Part shown: positions 28,044 through 38,100 of the stretch, piece by piece
Layout of the letters: each line of letters begins with the position of its first letter
Numbering within the stretch: position 1 is the stretch's first letter
Source: Clostridium massiliamazoniense
GTDB lineage: Bacteria; Bacillota; Clostridia; Clostridiales; Clostridiaceae
Reading direction: 5' to 3'
Length of the DNA stretch: 64,000 bases
NCBI RefSeq assembly: GCF_001403635.1
Contig: NZ_LN879466.1
Span: 584,254-648,253 of the forward strand
The notes under the pieces: model-generated
Told to the model about the DNA's origin: nothing
Seen by the model: the letters and a program-made list of their open reading frames with translations, nothing else
The model's database searches: none
Position numbers and translations under genes: made by a program

Positions 28044-29115
28044 AAAAATAATTGTAAATGGTAGTATAATTCACGAAAAACCTACTGGTCTAGGGATTTA
28101 TGCCATAAATATTATAAAAGAATTATCTAAAGATAAAAATATAGAAGTTTATTCTCCAGTAGATATAGATGGCGTAGATATTAAGAAAATAAGCAAATAT
28201 GTAAAACCATCTTATAAAAAAATAGGTGGACTTATGAGGTTTTTATGGACTCAATTTGTTTTACCCTTTAAAGGTGAAAAGGATGACATAATATATCATC
28301 CTTTTCAGTACTTATCATTTTTTAGTAGAAAAAAACAAATAATAACTATTCACGATTTTATACCAATTTATTATCCAAATGTGGCCAAACATCAAAATAT
28401 ATATTACAAATATATAATGCCAGTATTAATAAAAAGAGCATATAAAATAATTTGCATATCTGAAAATACAAAAAAAGATTTAATAAGTTTATATAATATG
28501 GATGTAGATAAAGTAAAAGTTATATATAATGGCTATGATGAAAATTTATTTAATAATAAGGGAATTAATGAAGAAGTAATACAAAAATATAAATTAAATA
28601 AGCCCTATATGGTAATGGTAGGAGCAGGATATAGCCATAAAAATTTAGAAGTAGTAATTGAAGCTTTTAAAAGTTTAAAAGAAGAAAAGTTAGAGTTAGT
28701 TATAGTTGGAGGAAATTCAGATTATATAGTTAAGCTAAAAGAATTAGTGAAAAAATATCAATTAGAGAACATAATATTTACTGGATATGTTCCAGATGAA
28801 GATCTTAAGGATCTTTATGGGAATTCAGAAGCTTTTCTTTATCCAACACTATATGAAGGATTTGGACTTCCTATATTAGAAGCTCAAGCTTGCGGGACAG
28901 CAGTAATATGCTCTAATAATTCATCTCTTCCAGAGGTATATGGAAATTCAGCAATAAGCTTTAATCCTGAAGATGTTAACTCAGTTAAAGATGCAATAAA
29001 AATTTTAATAAAGGATAATGAATTAAGAGGAAAGCTTATTAAAGAGGGATACAAAAATATAAAAAGATTTTCATGGGGAAAAACAGCAAGTGAAATCAAA
29101 AAAATAATTGAATAA
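28036..29115 (+). CDS. Glycosyltransferase family 4 (possible mannosyltransferase)
   Basis: 359-residue GT-B enzyme. VNGSIIHEKPTGLGIYAINI near the N terminus binds the acceptor; GAGYSHKNLEVVIEAF and the C-terminal YEGFGLPILEAQACGTAVIC contain the E-x7-E motif that binds the nucleotide sugar. Its overlap with manC suggests GDP-mannose as donor; this is inference. Confidence 0.88.
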   Translation: MGKKIIVNGSIIHEKPTGLGIYAINIIKELSKDKNIEVYSPVDIDGVDIKKISKYVKPSYKKIGGLMRFLWTQFVLPFKGEKDDIIYHPFQYLSFFSRKKQIITIHDFIPIYYPNVAKHQNIYYKYIMPVLIKRAYKIICISENTKKDLISLYNMDVDKVKVIYNGYDENLFNNKGINEEVIQKYKLNKPYMVMVGAGYSHKNLEVVIEAFKSLKEEKLELVIVGGNSDYIVKLKELVKKYQLENIIFTGYVPDEDLKDLYGNSEAFLYPTLYEGFGLPILEAQACGTAVICSNNSSLPEVYGNSAISFNPEDVNSVKDAIKILIKDNELRGKLIKEGYKNIKRFSWGKTASEIKKIIE

Positions 29116-29127
29116 TTGGGGGATAAA

Positions 29128-30432
29128 ATGATATATAGAGTATTAGCTATTTTACAAATAATAATAGTGGGTTATATTTTATATAAGTCAATTAAAAAAC
29201 AAGGTATAGCAATGTTTGGTGATATATTAAAGATAATGTTATTCCTTTGGCTAGGTAACATAGGTCTTTACAATTTACAATTAAGTAAGTACTATTCACC
29301 AACCATATTAATAAATTTTACTGTTCTAGCACTTTGCTTATTTATTTATATAGCAGCAAGAAAATTCGAGTTAGTGGAAGTTGATATATTAAATGTAATG
29401 AAATTTGAAGATGGATATAAATCTTATAAAATATATTCTATAATAACAACAGCAATATTTCTTGTAGCTTTAGCTTTGTTTTTAATGAACATAAATAAAT
29501 ATGGCTTAGCTATATTAAAGGAAGATAAAATAAATAAACAAAGAATAGATCATTATGCGGGGTATGTAATATATATGTTAGCCTTTGTGGCACAGGTGAA
29601 ATATATATTATTTAGAAACAGGAAAAAAATATTTGATGGAGTATTATTTTTAGGTAGTTTAGGAATATTAGTTTTAACTTTAAATAGAGGACCTATAGCC
29701 TATGTTGTAATAACTATTTATATATATGAGCTTTTTAAATTTGTAAAAGTAAAAAAGGAAATGAGTAAAAAGAAAATTTGGGCAGTTTATGGAGGCTTTC
29801 TACTAGCAATTGTGGCATTTATAGTTTTCTTTGGATATATAGGAGATTTAAGAATGGAGCATGTGTTAGCTAGAAAAGGTATAACTATACAAGAACATTA
29901 TGGTATATCTAATATGATACCAAGTAGTTTAGTTTGGATATATGTTTATTTAACAAGTCCATTGGAAAATGCCGCTTTTGCTATTGCACATCAAGGTGTT
30001 GGTATGACATTTTTTAATAACTTATTTTATCCTTTTATAAAATTGTTTGCTAATTTAATTGGTCAAGGAGATGCTTATAAGCAATGGTTATTAAGTAAGG
30101 GACAGTATACCCCTTACCTTTGGGATAAAATAGGGTTAAATGCTCCTTCATTTATACCAGATGCTATGCAGGACTTGGGGATATTTGGAGTTATTATATA
30201 CTTAGGAATATATGTAGCAATAGGATGGTTAGCAATTTATGCAATTAAAAAAAGAAAACACTTTAGTTCTATTGGAGCTTTAATACTTTATGCTAATATT
30301 GTTAGTATAGTTCTTTGGAGTGTTTTTCAAAACTCTTTGAGTATACCTATATTAATATTAAATATATTAGTAGTTATAGTATTAGAATTGTTAATTAAAT
30401 TTTTGCTCAATAAAGTTAAAATGATAAATTAG
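29128..30432 (+). CDS. Putative polysaccharide polymerase (second Wzy-like copy)
   Basis: 434-residue membrane protein with about ten to eleven helices and an extracytoplasmic loop near residues 260-345 (QWLLSKGQYTPYLWDKIG, APSFIPDAMQDLGIFGVI), the pattern of oligosaccharide repeat-unit polymerases. I choose ATG 29128 after TTGGGGGATAAA; the TTG at 29116 lies in the ribosome site. It ends the second polysaccharide block. The family is inferred from topology and context because Wzy proteins share little sequence. Confidence 0.72.
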   Translation: MIYRVLAILQIIIVGYILYKSIKKQGIAMFGDILKIMLFLWLGNIGLYNLQLSKYYSPTILINFTVLALCLFIYIAARKFELVEVDILNVMKFEDGYKSYKIYSIITTAIFLVALALFLMNINKYGLAILKEDKINKQRIDHYAGYVIYMLAFVAQVKYILFRNRKKIFDGVLFLGSLGILVLTLNRGPIAYVVITIYIYELFKFVKVKKEMSKKKIWAVYGGFLLAIVAFIVFFGYIGDLRMEHVLARKGITIQEHYGISNMIPSSLVWIYVYLTSPLENAAFAIAHQGVGMTFFNNLFYPFIKLFANLIGQGDAYKQWLLSKGQYTPYLWDKIGLNAPSFIPDAMQDLGIFGVIIYLGIYVAIGWLAIYAIKKRKHFSSIGALILYANIVSIVLWSVFQNSLSIPILILNILVVIVLELLIKFLLNKVKMIN

Positions 30433-30479
30433 TTATTAAGTGATTTTTATTTTAGTGTATTGAAAATTAAATTTTATTA

Positions 30480-30522
30480 GGTTACATTTTTCAAGTGAGA
30501 AATGTAGCCTTTTATTATTTAA
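30480..30522 (+). terminator. Terminator of the second polysaccharide block
   Basis: GGTTACATTT pairs with AAATGTAGCC around TTCAAGTGAG, followed by TTTTATTATTT. Confidence 0.88.
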
Positions 30523-31004
30523 TCAATTTTTAATTTTGTTTTATCTAATTTTTCCAACAAATAAAGATATATTTTTTTAAGTTACTTTAATAATTATGTA
30601 AAATAATACTATTATTACTCACTAAATGTATATTTAACTACTTTTGAATAAATAGATTTAATTTATTATATTAGATAGTAGGGAAAAAAGAAAAATATTA
30701 TAGTCATAAATTTGTTTAAAATTTAATAAGATTTTAGAGAATGATATTAAATAAAAATCTATTTGATTAGGGAATAAAGGATAAAATGTATAATAGAAAC
30801 TAATTATCCTATTTACGACCTAAATGTTAAAAAATAGTTAAAATGTATTTTAATGATTGAAATGATGTGGACAAGGTGGAAATATGATGGTAGAATAAGT
30901 TATGAAATCAAGAAAAAAGAAAATAAACCTAATAATTGTATCTGATTAGATATAATATATCTTGAAAATTAGGTTATAATAACATATTTTAGGGGGAAGT
31001 TTTA
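30523..31004. other. Long AT-rich leader region upstream of the S-layer-like gene
   Basis: About 480 bases without an open frame. TATAAT occurs at 30951 and 30975, close to the gene, without a good -35 for either. AGGGGGAAGTTTTA is the ribosome site of the next gene. Nothing else recognised. Confidence 0.5.
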
Positions 31005-33668
31005 ATGAATAAAAAGGTTATTACAGCGGCTTTAACTGGGGTTTTAACAACAGGTATGGTAGCACCAGCTATGGCAAATACAACTAAGGATGCAGCAACG
31101 ATATATAGAAATGCATATGATGCAACAATGAAAGCAAAGGACTTTAAAAGTGAAGACGTTAATGAAGTTCAAACTGTTATATTAGAAGCAAGATCAGCAA
31201 TAAAAGAATTAAAGGTTTTAGCTACAGAAAAAGATAATAAAGAATGGTTAGGAAATGTAAATGACTGGTCAACAATAGTTGATGGAGTACAACAACCAAT
31301 ATTATCAAAAATAATTAAAGTTGTTGAGCCAATGAATAAAAAATTAGAAGCTGGAGAAGCTGTTTCTCAAGAAGAAATAAACGCTGCAGTAGCTTTAATT
31401 CCAACTGATTTACCATTAGTTTGGAAAAATGATTATACTTCAATTACAGATAAAGCACAAACTAAATTAGTTGATGAAGCTTTTGCTGCTTTAAAGAAAG
31501 CTGAAACAGAAAAAACTGCTGCATTAGTTAAAGAAGCTCAAGCTAAGATTGATGTTATAAAGAAGTCAACTAAGACTGCTGTAATTAAGCAAGCAGAAGT
31601 TTTCCAAGGAAGATTAGATGCTATCAAATTATATGATTTAAATATAACAAAAGTTATTAATATAACTACAACAAGTGTAGAAGTTGAGTTCGAAGCTTTA
31701 ACTGAAGAGTTAAAAGATGTAACTGTAGAAGTTAAAGATGAAAAAGGTAATTCGCATGTTGTAAAAGCTATAAAAGTAATGGATAAGGGTGATAAAACTG
31801 CTACATTCAAATTAGAAGAAGCTTTAAAAGAACTTCCAACTGGTGAGTGGACTGTTAATGAAGTTAAATATGATGCTCAAGAGCCAAGAACTGTAGAAGC
31901 AGTTAAAAAAGCAGTTTCAGAAGAAAACCAAATAAACTTAATGAAGGCTTTAAATACTAAATACTTCAAAAATGTAATAGAAGATAATGCTCCATTATAT
32001 ATGACTAAATTAAAGGAAGCCGATTCAAAAGATACAATAGCTGAAATTCAAAAAATAATTGAAGATGCTAATCAAAATATAGATAAAGATACATTAATAA
32101 AACCAGTTGTAGAGGCTGCTAAAAATCAAAATCAAAGTGGCGTTTTAAAAGGTTTAAAAGCTGCTGGTGTTGAGTTAGTTAATGATGCATGGATAAAAGA
32201 CTATACTTCAGCTATTAAAACAATAGCAGAAGCACCTAATGCAAAAGTAACATTTAATAATGTACAAGATACAATAAATGCTAAAAATATATCAAAATTA
32301 AGTGATTTAAGTTCATACAAAAAGGGAGCAAAAGTAAATAAAGTTGAGGAAGGAATAACTACAGTTAATAATTTCTATCCAGAAAACTCAGAAGCTAACA
32401 AAAAAGCTAAAGCAGATAAAGTGAAAGAGTTGAATAAATATTCTGCAATAGTAGCAGTTGTTAGATCTGAAAGTAAAGGTGAGCTAGGTAAAAATTTAAA
32501 AGCTCTTGATGCTGTTACAACTGATAAGGAATTTAAATATAGTTCAGTAAATGAAAATATTATGAGTTCTTATGTAGAAGTTTGCGAAGTTGAAGCTAAA
32601 GAAATAACAGAAACAACTATATTAACACTTGAAGAAATTACAGGAACTAATGGTATTTTAGCAACTGGACAAGAAAAAGCAAATATTAATGTAACATTAA
32701 AGGTAAGTAAAGCTGCAAATGCAATTAATACAGCAGAAGCTACAAGTGCTAATTCAGCAACAGATAGCCAAAAGGAAGAATTTAAAAAAGCATTGATAGA
32801 ATTAGCTAATACATTAAATGATAAAGATACATTAGATGCAGAGAAAGATATAGTTAGCGATAGATTAGTTAAATATGCTAATAGATTATCACAAAAAGAG
32901 GCAACTGACAATTCTGTGAAATTAGATGGATTTACAGATGCTAATGTTAATAATATAAGCTCTGCAGATGCTAGCCTTATAGCTGGAGAAGTAAAAAATT
33001 ACAATAATACTTTTGCAACAGCAGAAATAACAGAAATTAAAAATGCAGCTGATGCTCCAACGATGTTAGCTAAAATGAAATCAGATGTATTAGGAATTGA
33101 AAATATAGAGGATGCAAATGCTAGTGCTTATTTTGCAGAAATAGGTTTGATTAGAGCTGATTCAAACAGTAATTATTCAACTAAAGAACTTCAAAGAGTT
33201 GTAGATTTGATAAATGCTAGAGTGAGATTAGCAAGTGCTGGAACTTTAGATAAATTTGAAGAAGAAATAATCAAAATGATGAATCTTAAAGGGATTTCAG
33301 TAAAAGGATTAAGTAAAGCACAAACTTCAGATGCAGTTTATGAAATGTTCAAGGCTAAAACAGAATCAACAGATTTATCAACTGTTAAGAAGGTAGATGA
33401 TTTATTTAAAACAGCTAATACTGAAAGAAGTACTACAATTACAAGTTTAAATGAGGCTATAAGAAATAAAACAGCTTCAACAGTTGTAGGAGAATTAGAA
33501 AAAATTTCTGAAGAGTATAAAAATCATGATAATCAAGTTTTAAAATCAGATGTTGCAGCTAGAATAATAGAAAATGCTCCAATAAATTCTGATGGAACTT
33601 ACAAAGGATATAATTTTGTGAATTATGCTCAAGTAAGAACACTTTTAGCAGAATATAATATAAAATAA
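31005..33668 (+). CDS. Large secreted S-layer-like protein, probable accessory Sec substrate
   Basis: 887 residues with a signal peptide (MNKKVITAALTGVLTTGMVA, cut after PAMA). The mature chain is rich in Lys, Ala, Glu and Thr, with long helical stretches. An Ig-like segment near residues 205-285 (TTTSVEVEFEALTEELKDVT) recalls the strand-rich domains of Bacillus S-layer proteins such as SbsC. There is no SLH domain, choline repeat, LPXTG or lipobox, so wall attachment is not obvious. It is directly followed by SlaP-like and SecA2 genes, which in Bacillus anthracis serve S-layer secretion. The cargo role is inference from position; no family is recognised with certainty. Confidence 0.72.
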   Translation: MNKKVITAALTGVLTTGMVAPAMANTTKDAATIYRNAYDATMKAKDFKSEDVNEVQTVILEARSAIKELKVLATEKDNKEWLGNVNDWSTIVDGVQQPILSKIIKVVEPMNKKLEAGEAVSQEEINAAVALIPTDLPLVWKNDYTSITDKAQTKLVDEAFAALKKAETEKTAALVKEAQAKIDVIKKSTKTAVIKQAEVFQGRLDAIKLYDLNITKVINITTTSVEVEFEALTEELKDVTVEVKDEKGNSHVVKAIKVMDKGDKTATFKLEEALKELPTGEWTVNEVKYDAQEPRTVEAVKKAVSEENQINLMKALNTKYFKNVIEDNAPLYMTKLKEADSKDTIAEIQKIIEDANQNIDKDTLIKPVVEAAKNQNQSGVLKGLKAAGVELVNDAWIKDYTSAIKTIAEAPNAKVTFNNVQDTINAKNISKLSDLSSYKKGAKVNKVEEGITTVNNFYPENSEANKKAKADKVKELNKYSAIVAVVRSESKGELGKNLKALDAVTTDKEFKYSSVNENIMSSYVEVCEVEAKEITETTILTLEEITGTNGILATGQEKANINVTLKVSKAANAINTAEATSANSATDSQKEEFKKALIELANTLNDKDTLDAEKDIVSDRLVKYANRLSQKEATDNSVKLDGFTDANVNNISSADASLIAGEVKNYNNTFATAEITEIKNAADAPTMLAKMKSDVLGIENIEDANASAYFAEIGLIRADSNSNYSTKELQRVVDLINARVRLASAGTLDKFEEEIIKMMNLKGISVKGLSKAQTSDAVYEMFKAKTESTDLSTVKKVDDLFKTANTERSTTITSLNEAIRNKTASTVVGELEKISEEYKNHDNQVLKSDVAARIIENAPINSDGTYKGYNFVNYAQVRTLLAEYNIK

Positions 33669-33706
33669 AAAATAAACTTAAATATTTAGAGATTGAAGTA
33701 ATAAGT

Positions 33707-33740
33707 AAAGGATAGGATTAATTAATCCTATCCTTTGTTA
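33707..33740 (+). terminator. Perfect palindrome after the S-layer-like gene, probable attenuator
   Basis: AAAGGATAGGATT and AATCCTATCCTTT (33707-33736) form a perfect inverted repeat around AA/TT at the centre. Only a short T run follows, so it may partly reduce read-through from the abundant cargo gene into the export genes. Confidence 0.7.
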
Positions 33741-33754
33741 ATATGGGGGATTAA

Positions 33755-34699
33755 ATGAAAAAGAGTGTAATTATTACAAGTAGCATTGGTAGAAAAGTTA
33801 ATGAATTTTCATTGAATTTAAATAATGTTGATGATTTTGAAGAATTACATCTGTCTATGGACCATATTATGGCCAATGGGGCAAAGGCTATAGAAAATAG
33901 AGATTATAAAAGGGCTAAGGATTATATGTTACTGGCTGATAAAATTAATGGAGATAAGCTAGATGATAGAATAATTAATTTTAAATTAAGGGTACTTCTT
34001 TTAGAAGCAATAAGTGAAATTGAAGTTTCAGAGGATATAATTGAAAAAATAAAAGTATACATAAAGTTAAAAAATATAGATAGTAGAGTTAGATTAAGTT
34101 ATGATTTAAATTATGATGTTAAAGTTGAAGAAGCTTTGAGTCTAAGCTCTAGTAATTTGAAAAGGGTAGTTGAGGAAGTAAAAAATTACATAAGGAATAA
34201 TGAAAGATTCAATATAGAATTTTTAGAAGCTCTTGGAGAAACAAAAATAATAAACAATGATAATGAATTGATAAAAAAGTTAGAGAATTCAAGAAAAGAG
34301 ATAGAGATAAAAATTTTCAAATTAAGCAATGATAGTTTTATAGAGAGATTAGCATTTGAATTAGGAAATAAATTTGAAGATAAATTTTATAAAAGTGATG
34401 AATTTAAGGGAATATTAGATTTTAAAGATAAATTAGAAAATTATGAAGCTTTAGCACAGATGACTAATAAGCTTTATTTATTATATAAATTGAACAATAA
34501 GGAAGATATAAATCTAGATAATGATTTACATGGGCTTTTAGGATATGACTATTCCATGTTACCAGAAGTTCATAGGGCTACAGTGAAAAGAAATGTAAGA
34601 GAAAATAATTACAGAAACATAGATGAATTTAACAATGCTATAAATTCTTTAATTGAAGAAATAAGGTCTATGGAAAAAAGAAATAGTTTATTTATTTAA
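33755..34699 (+). CDS. Unknown cytoplasmic protein in the accessory Sec cluster
   Basis: 314 residues, no signal peptide or membrane segment, strongly charged and mostly helical by composition. Residues ~30-65 (LSMDHIMANGAKAIENRDYK) look like a tetratricopeptide-like helical pair; the rest, with LKRVVEEVKNYIRNNERF and similar, is likely coiled. I do not recognise a family. It lies 18 bases before the SlaP-like gene and after the putative cargo gene, so a chaperone or adaptor for export of that cargo is a reasonable guess. Confidence 0.65.
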   Translation: MKKSVIITSSIGRKVNEFSLNLNNVDDFEELHLSMDHIMANGAKAIENRDYKRAKDYMLLADKINGDKLDDRIINFKLRVLLLEAISEIEVSEDIIEKIKVYIKLKNIDSRVRLSYDLNYDVKVEEALSLSSSNLKRVVEEVKNYIRNNERFNIEFLEALGETKIINNDNELIKKLENSRKEIEIKIFKLSNDSFIERLAFELGNKFEDKFYKSDEFKGILDFKDKLENYEALAQMTNKLYLLYKLNNKEDINLDNDLHGLLGYDYSMLPEVHRATVKRNVRENNYRNIDEFNNAINSLIEEIRSMEKRNSLFI

Positions 34700-34717
34700 G
34701 ACATAGGTGGTAATTAT

Positions 34718-35521
34718 ATGAATAATGGGAATTTGATTAATATAAGTTTACAGGAAAAAAGTGATAGAAGTTCTTATCTTAATAATTTATTGTTTGAGGA
34801 ATTAAAAGAGATAATTTTGACGGAAGAATTATATGAGGGAGCTTTAAGCTTAGTTACAAAATATATATATGTAAATAATTATTTTATAGAGTTTGGTATT
34901 TTTATTATTAATAACTCGGAGAAAGAAATATACATTGAAAAAATACCTTTATCTATAATGGAAGATGCAAGAAAGTTAGTAGATTACAATTTAGTAATAA
35001 AGGAGAATTTTAAACCTAAAAAAGCTCATTTTCATGAATTAAAAATTCCTTTAGAAATACTAAATAAAGTAGTGGAAGAAAAATCATTAAAGCTAACTTT
35101 AGGAAATCTTAGGAACTTAAAGTATGAGGAAGTATATAATTTAGAAATAGTTGATTTAGATAAGGTAGAAAGTAAGTCTATAGCTAGAAAGCTTAAGAAA
35201 TTTGTAAAAAGTACAACGGGAATAGAAAGAAATTATCTTACAATAAATAAACATTCTATAAGTAAAGATAAAGCAGGAAATGTAAATGTTGTATTATTAT
35301 TTAGGAATTCATCAGATAAGGATTTAAAGTTAAAAACACTGCCTATAAATATATATACTGAAAATAATTTATTATGTTATAGACAAGTATGCTCATTAGG
35401 AGATGATTTTTTAATTCCTAAAAATAAAGGAAGTTTTTATATAATGGAAATATCTAAGGAAGAATTTCCAGTTGAAGCTGTAAGTAATTTAGAGAATTGT
35501 AGAATTGATTTTATAAGATAA
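34718..35521 (+). CDS. SlaP-like accessory Sec S-layer assembly protein (two SLAP-type domains)
   Basis: 267 residues without a signal peptide. Two related strand-rich halves at ~45-140 and ~180-267 share the pattern (Y/L)xxxxFxxxNxSxKxxxxxxxPxxI ... LPIxxL; in the second half VVLLFRNSSDKDLKLKTLPI stands out. This duplicated SLAP arrangement is that of the SlaP family found beside secA2 in S-layer-bearing Bacillus. There it assists SecA2-dependent secretion. I match it by eye and by the adjacent secA2; the spacing to secA2 includes a hairpin at 35526-35602. Confidence 0.7.
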   Translation: MNNGNLINISLQEKSDRSSYLNNLLFEELKEIILTEELYEGALSLVTKYIYVNNYFIEFGIFIINNSEKEIYIEKIPLSIMEDARKLVDYNLVIKENFKPKKAHFHELKIPLEILNKVVEEKSLKLTLGNLRNLKYEEVYNLEIVDLDKVESKSIARKLKKFVKSTTGIERNYLTINKHSISKDKAGNVNVVLLFRNSSDKDLKLKTLPINIYTENNLLCYRQVCSLGDDFLIPKNKGSFYIMEISKEEFPVEAVSNLENCRIDFIR

Positions 35522-35525
35522 AATG

Positions 35526-35610
35526 ATAGGAGCTGTAAAAGATTAATTAGATTTTAGAGTGCTTTTGATACTTTAAAGGAAAAGAATTTTTTAAGCTCCT
35601 ATTTATTATG
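35526..35610 (+). terminator. Hairpin between the SlaP-like gene and secA2
   Basis: ATAGGAGCT pairs with AGCTCCTAT across a ~55-base loop; TTTATTA follows. A weak terminator or processing site. secA2 may therefore have its own promoter in 35610-35734. Confidence 0.5.
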
Positions 35611-35734
35611 TAGAATAAATGAAGCAATGTTAATAATAAATAAAATAAAAATGAAAATTATTGTAAATTAAGATAGTAAAATATATACTTTAAGTATAAA
35701 TTATAGAAAAATACTGAATAGGATGTGTTTAATT

Positions 35735-38092
35735 GTGATTAAGGGGTTATTAAATCTTTTTGGAGATTATAGCAAAAATGAAATAAAAGTTATTACTTCA
35801 AAAATAGAACAGGTAGAAGCGTTAGATAGTGAATTTAGTAAGTTAACAGATGAGCAATTAAAAAATAAAACAGAAGAATTTCGAAAAAGGCTTAAAGCTG
35901 GAGAAACTTTAGATGACATACTAATTGAAGCTTTTGCAACGGTTAGAGAAGCTGCTTATAGGGTTTTAGGGATGAAACATTATAGAGTTCAAATGATAGG
36001 TGGACTTATAATACATCAAGGGAGAGTTGCTGAAATGAAAACAGGGGAAGGAAAAACATTGGTAGCAACATTACCTGCTTATTTAAATGGATTAGATGGT
36101 AAGGGAGTACATATTTTAACTTCTAATGAGTATTTAGCAAAAAGAGATTCTGATGAAATGGGAGCAGTTCATAGGTTTTTAGGATTAACAGTAAGTTGTA
36201 TACTTCACGAAATGGAAATTGATGAAAGAAGAGCAGCGTATAATTGTGATATTACCTATGGAACAACAAGTGAAGTTGGTTTTGATTATTTAAAAGATAA
36301 TATGGTTACTGAAAAAGAAGAGAGAGTTCAAAGAGGGCTTAACTATGTCATAATAGATGAAATAGATTCTATATTAATAGATGAAGCAAGAACCCCTCTT
36401 ATAATATCTGGAGGAGAAACAGAAAGTTCAGATTATTACATAGAAATAGATGAATTTGCAAAAAAGTTAAAAAAAGATATTGATTTTGAGGTTGATGAGA
36501 AGAAAAAAGCAGTAACATTAACGCCAGAAGGAATAAAAAAAATAGAGAAATATTTTAAGATAGAAAATTATGGGGATTTAGAAAATGTAAAGTTACAACA
36601 TCATTTAACTCAAGCAATGAAAGCTAATTATACTATGTCTAAAGATATTGATTATATTATAAACGACAAGGATGAAGTTTTAATAGTAGATTTATCTACG
36701 GGTAGAGTTATGGATGGAAGGAGGTTTTCTGATGGTTTACATCAAGCTATTGAAGCAAAAGAAGAAGTTGAGGTTCAAGCAGAATCAAAAACATTAGCAA
36801 CAATAACACTTCAAAATCTTTTCAGAATGTATAATAAATTAAGTGGTATGAGCGGAACTGTTTTAAGTGAAGAAAAGGAATTTAGAGAAGTTTATGATGT
36901 TGATGTTATAACTATACCTACAAATAAGCCAATTCAAAGAATAGATAATGGTACGGTTGTATATAAAACACTAAGTGCTAAGTATGACGCAATAGTTAAA
37001 GATATTGAAGAAACTTATAGAAAGGGACAACCAGTCCTTGTAGGAACATCTAGTATACAAAAATCAGAAGATATATCAGCTATTTTAAAAAGAAAAGGAA
37101 TACCACATAATGTGCTGAATGCGAAAAGTCATAAATTAGAGGCTGAAATAATAAAGGAAGCTGGTAAAGTTGGAAAGGTTACTATAGCAACCAATATGGC
37201 AGGAAGAGGAACTGATATAAAGTTACCTAAGGAGAGCTTAGATTTAGGTGGTCTTAAAATAATAGGAACTGAAAGGCATGATTCTGTAAGAGTAGATAAT
37301 CAATTAAGAGGACGTGCTGGAAGACAAGGAGAAATAGGCGAATCATTAATTTATGTATCCTTAGAGGATGATGTAATGAAAAATTATATTTCAGAGAAGT
37401 ATAAAAAGATTTTAGATAAATTAGAATTAGATGAAAAAAAAGCCATAGAGTTCTCTAAAATAAATACAGTAGTAGATAATGCTCAAAAGGCAGTAGAAGG
37501 GGATAGCTTTGCGGCAAGAAAGGATGTTATTGGATATGATGATGTTTTAGATAAACAAAGACATGTTATCTACGAGCAAAGAAATATAATCTTAGAAAAA
37601 GATTCAATAGAGGATGAAGTTTTAAAAATGATAGAATTTACAGTTAATTATTTAACAACAGAATACTATAATGGTAATCAAGATATTAAAAAGGAAACTG
37701 AGAGAAAAATAAGAGAAATATTTTTAATAGATAATAATGAGAGACTTTCATTTGCAAATAAAGAAACTTTAGCAGAAAATTTATATAAAAAAGCAAAAAG
37801 TTTTTATGATGGGCAGAAAATAAACTTAGGTTTAGAGGAATTTGATAAAAGGCAAAGAAAGGGTATTTTAGATTCTGTTGATAAATATTGGATAGAATAT
37901 TTAAGTGAAGTTGATTATTTAAAATTAGGGATAGGTTTAAGGAGTATGAAACAACAAGATCCTGTTCAAGCATTTCAAATAGAAGCAAGTGATATGTTTA
38001 TAAAGGCAACTGAAGTAATAAGAATTGAAAGTACCAGAGAAATATTTAAAAATTTAAAAAAGGTTACTGAAACAACAGTTAATTTAGTTTAG
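35735..38092 (+). CDS. secA2: Accessory preprotein translocase ATPase SecA2
   Basis: 785-residue SecA-family motor. Walker A is MKTGEGKT near residues 101-108, the DEAD-like motif is VIIDEIDSILIDEARTPLII near 204-223, and GRAGRQGEIGES closes the second motor half. It lacks the C-terminal Cys-rich zinc tail of housekeeping SecA1, as is common for SecA2. GTG 35735 is chosen because AGGA at 35720 is at a workable distance; the in-frame ATG at 35723 overlaps that site. The neighbouring genes point to a dedicated role in exporting the protein at 31005. Confidence 0.88.
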   Translation: MIKGLLNLFGDYSKNEIKVITSKIEQVEALDSEFSKLTDEQLKNKTEEFRKRLKAGETLDDILIEAFATVREAAYRVLGMKHYRVQMIGGLIIHQGRVAEMKTGEGKTLVATLPAYLNGLDGKGVHILTSNEYLAKRDSDEMGAVHRFLGLTVSCILHEMEIDERRAAYNCDITYGTTSEVGFDYLKDNMVTEKEERVQRGLNYVIIDEIDSILIDEARTPLIISGGETESSDYYIEIDEFAKKLKKDIDFEVDEKKKAVTLTPEGIKKIEKYFKIENYGDLENVKLQHHLTQAMKANYTMSKDIDYIINDKDEVLIVDLSTGRVMDGRRFSDGLHQAIEAKEEVEVQAESKTLATITLQNLFRMYNKLSGMSGTVLSEEKEFREVYDVDVITIPTNKPIQRIDNGTVVYKTLSAKYDAIVKDIEETYRKGQPVLVGTSSIQKSEDISAILKRKGIPHNVLNAKSHKLEAEIIKEAGKVGKVTIATNMAGRGTDIKLPKESLDLGGLKIIGTERHDSVRVDNQLRGRAGRQGEIGESLIYVSLEDDVMKNYISEKYKKILDKLELDEKKAIEFSKINTVVDNAQKAVEGDSFAARKDVIGYDDVLDKQRHVIYEQRNIILEKDSIEDEVLKMIEFTVNYLTTEYYNGNQDIKKETERKIREIFLIDNNERLSFANKETLAENLYKKAKSFYDGQKINLGLEEFDKRQRKGILDSVDKYWIEYLSEVDYLKLGIGLRSMKQQDPVQAFQIEASDMFIKATEVIRIESTREIFKNLKKVTETTVNLV

Positions 38093-38100
38093 GAGGAAAT

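Noticed and set aside
7739-30432. Prophage or integrative element
   Set aside because: No integrase, phage structural gene, tRNA target or flanking repeat; the genes are ordinary surface-polysaccharide functions.
31538-31810. Antisense open frame within the S-layer-like gene
   Set aside because: Lies wholly inside a well-supported gene, has no ribosome site and its composition mirrors the sense codons.
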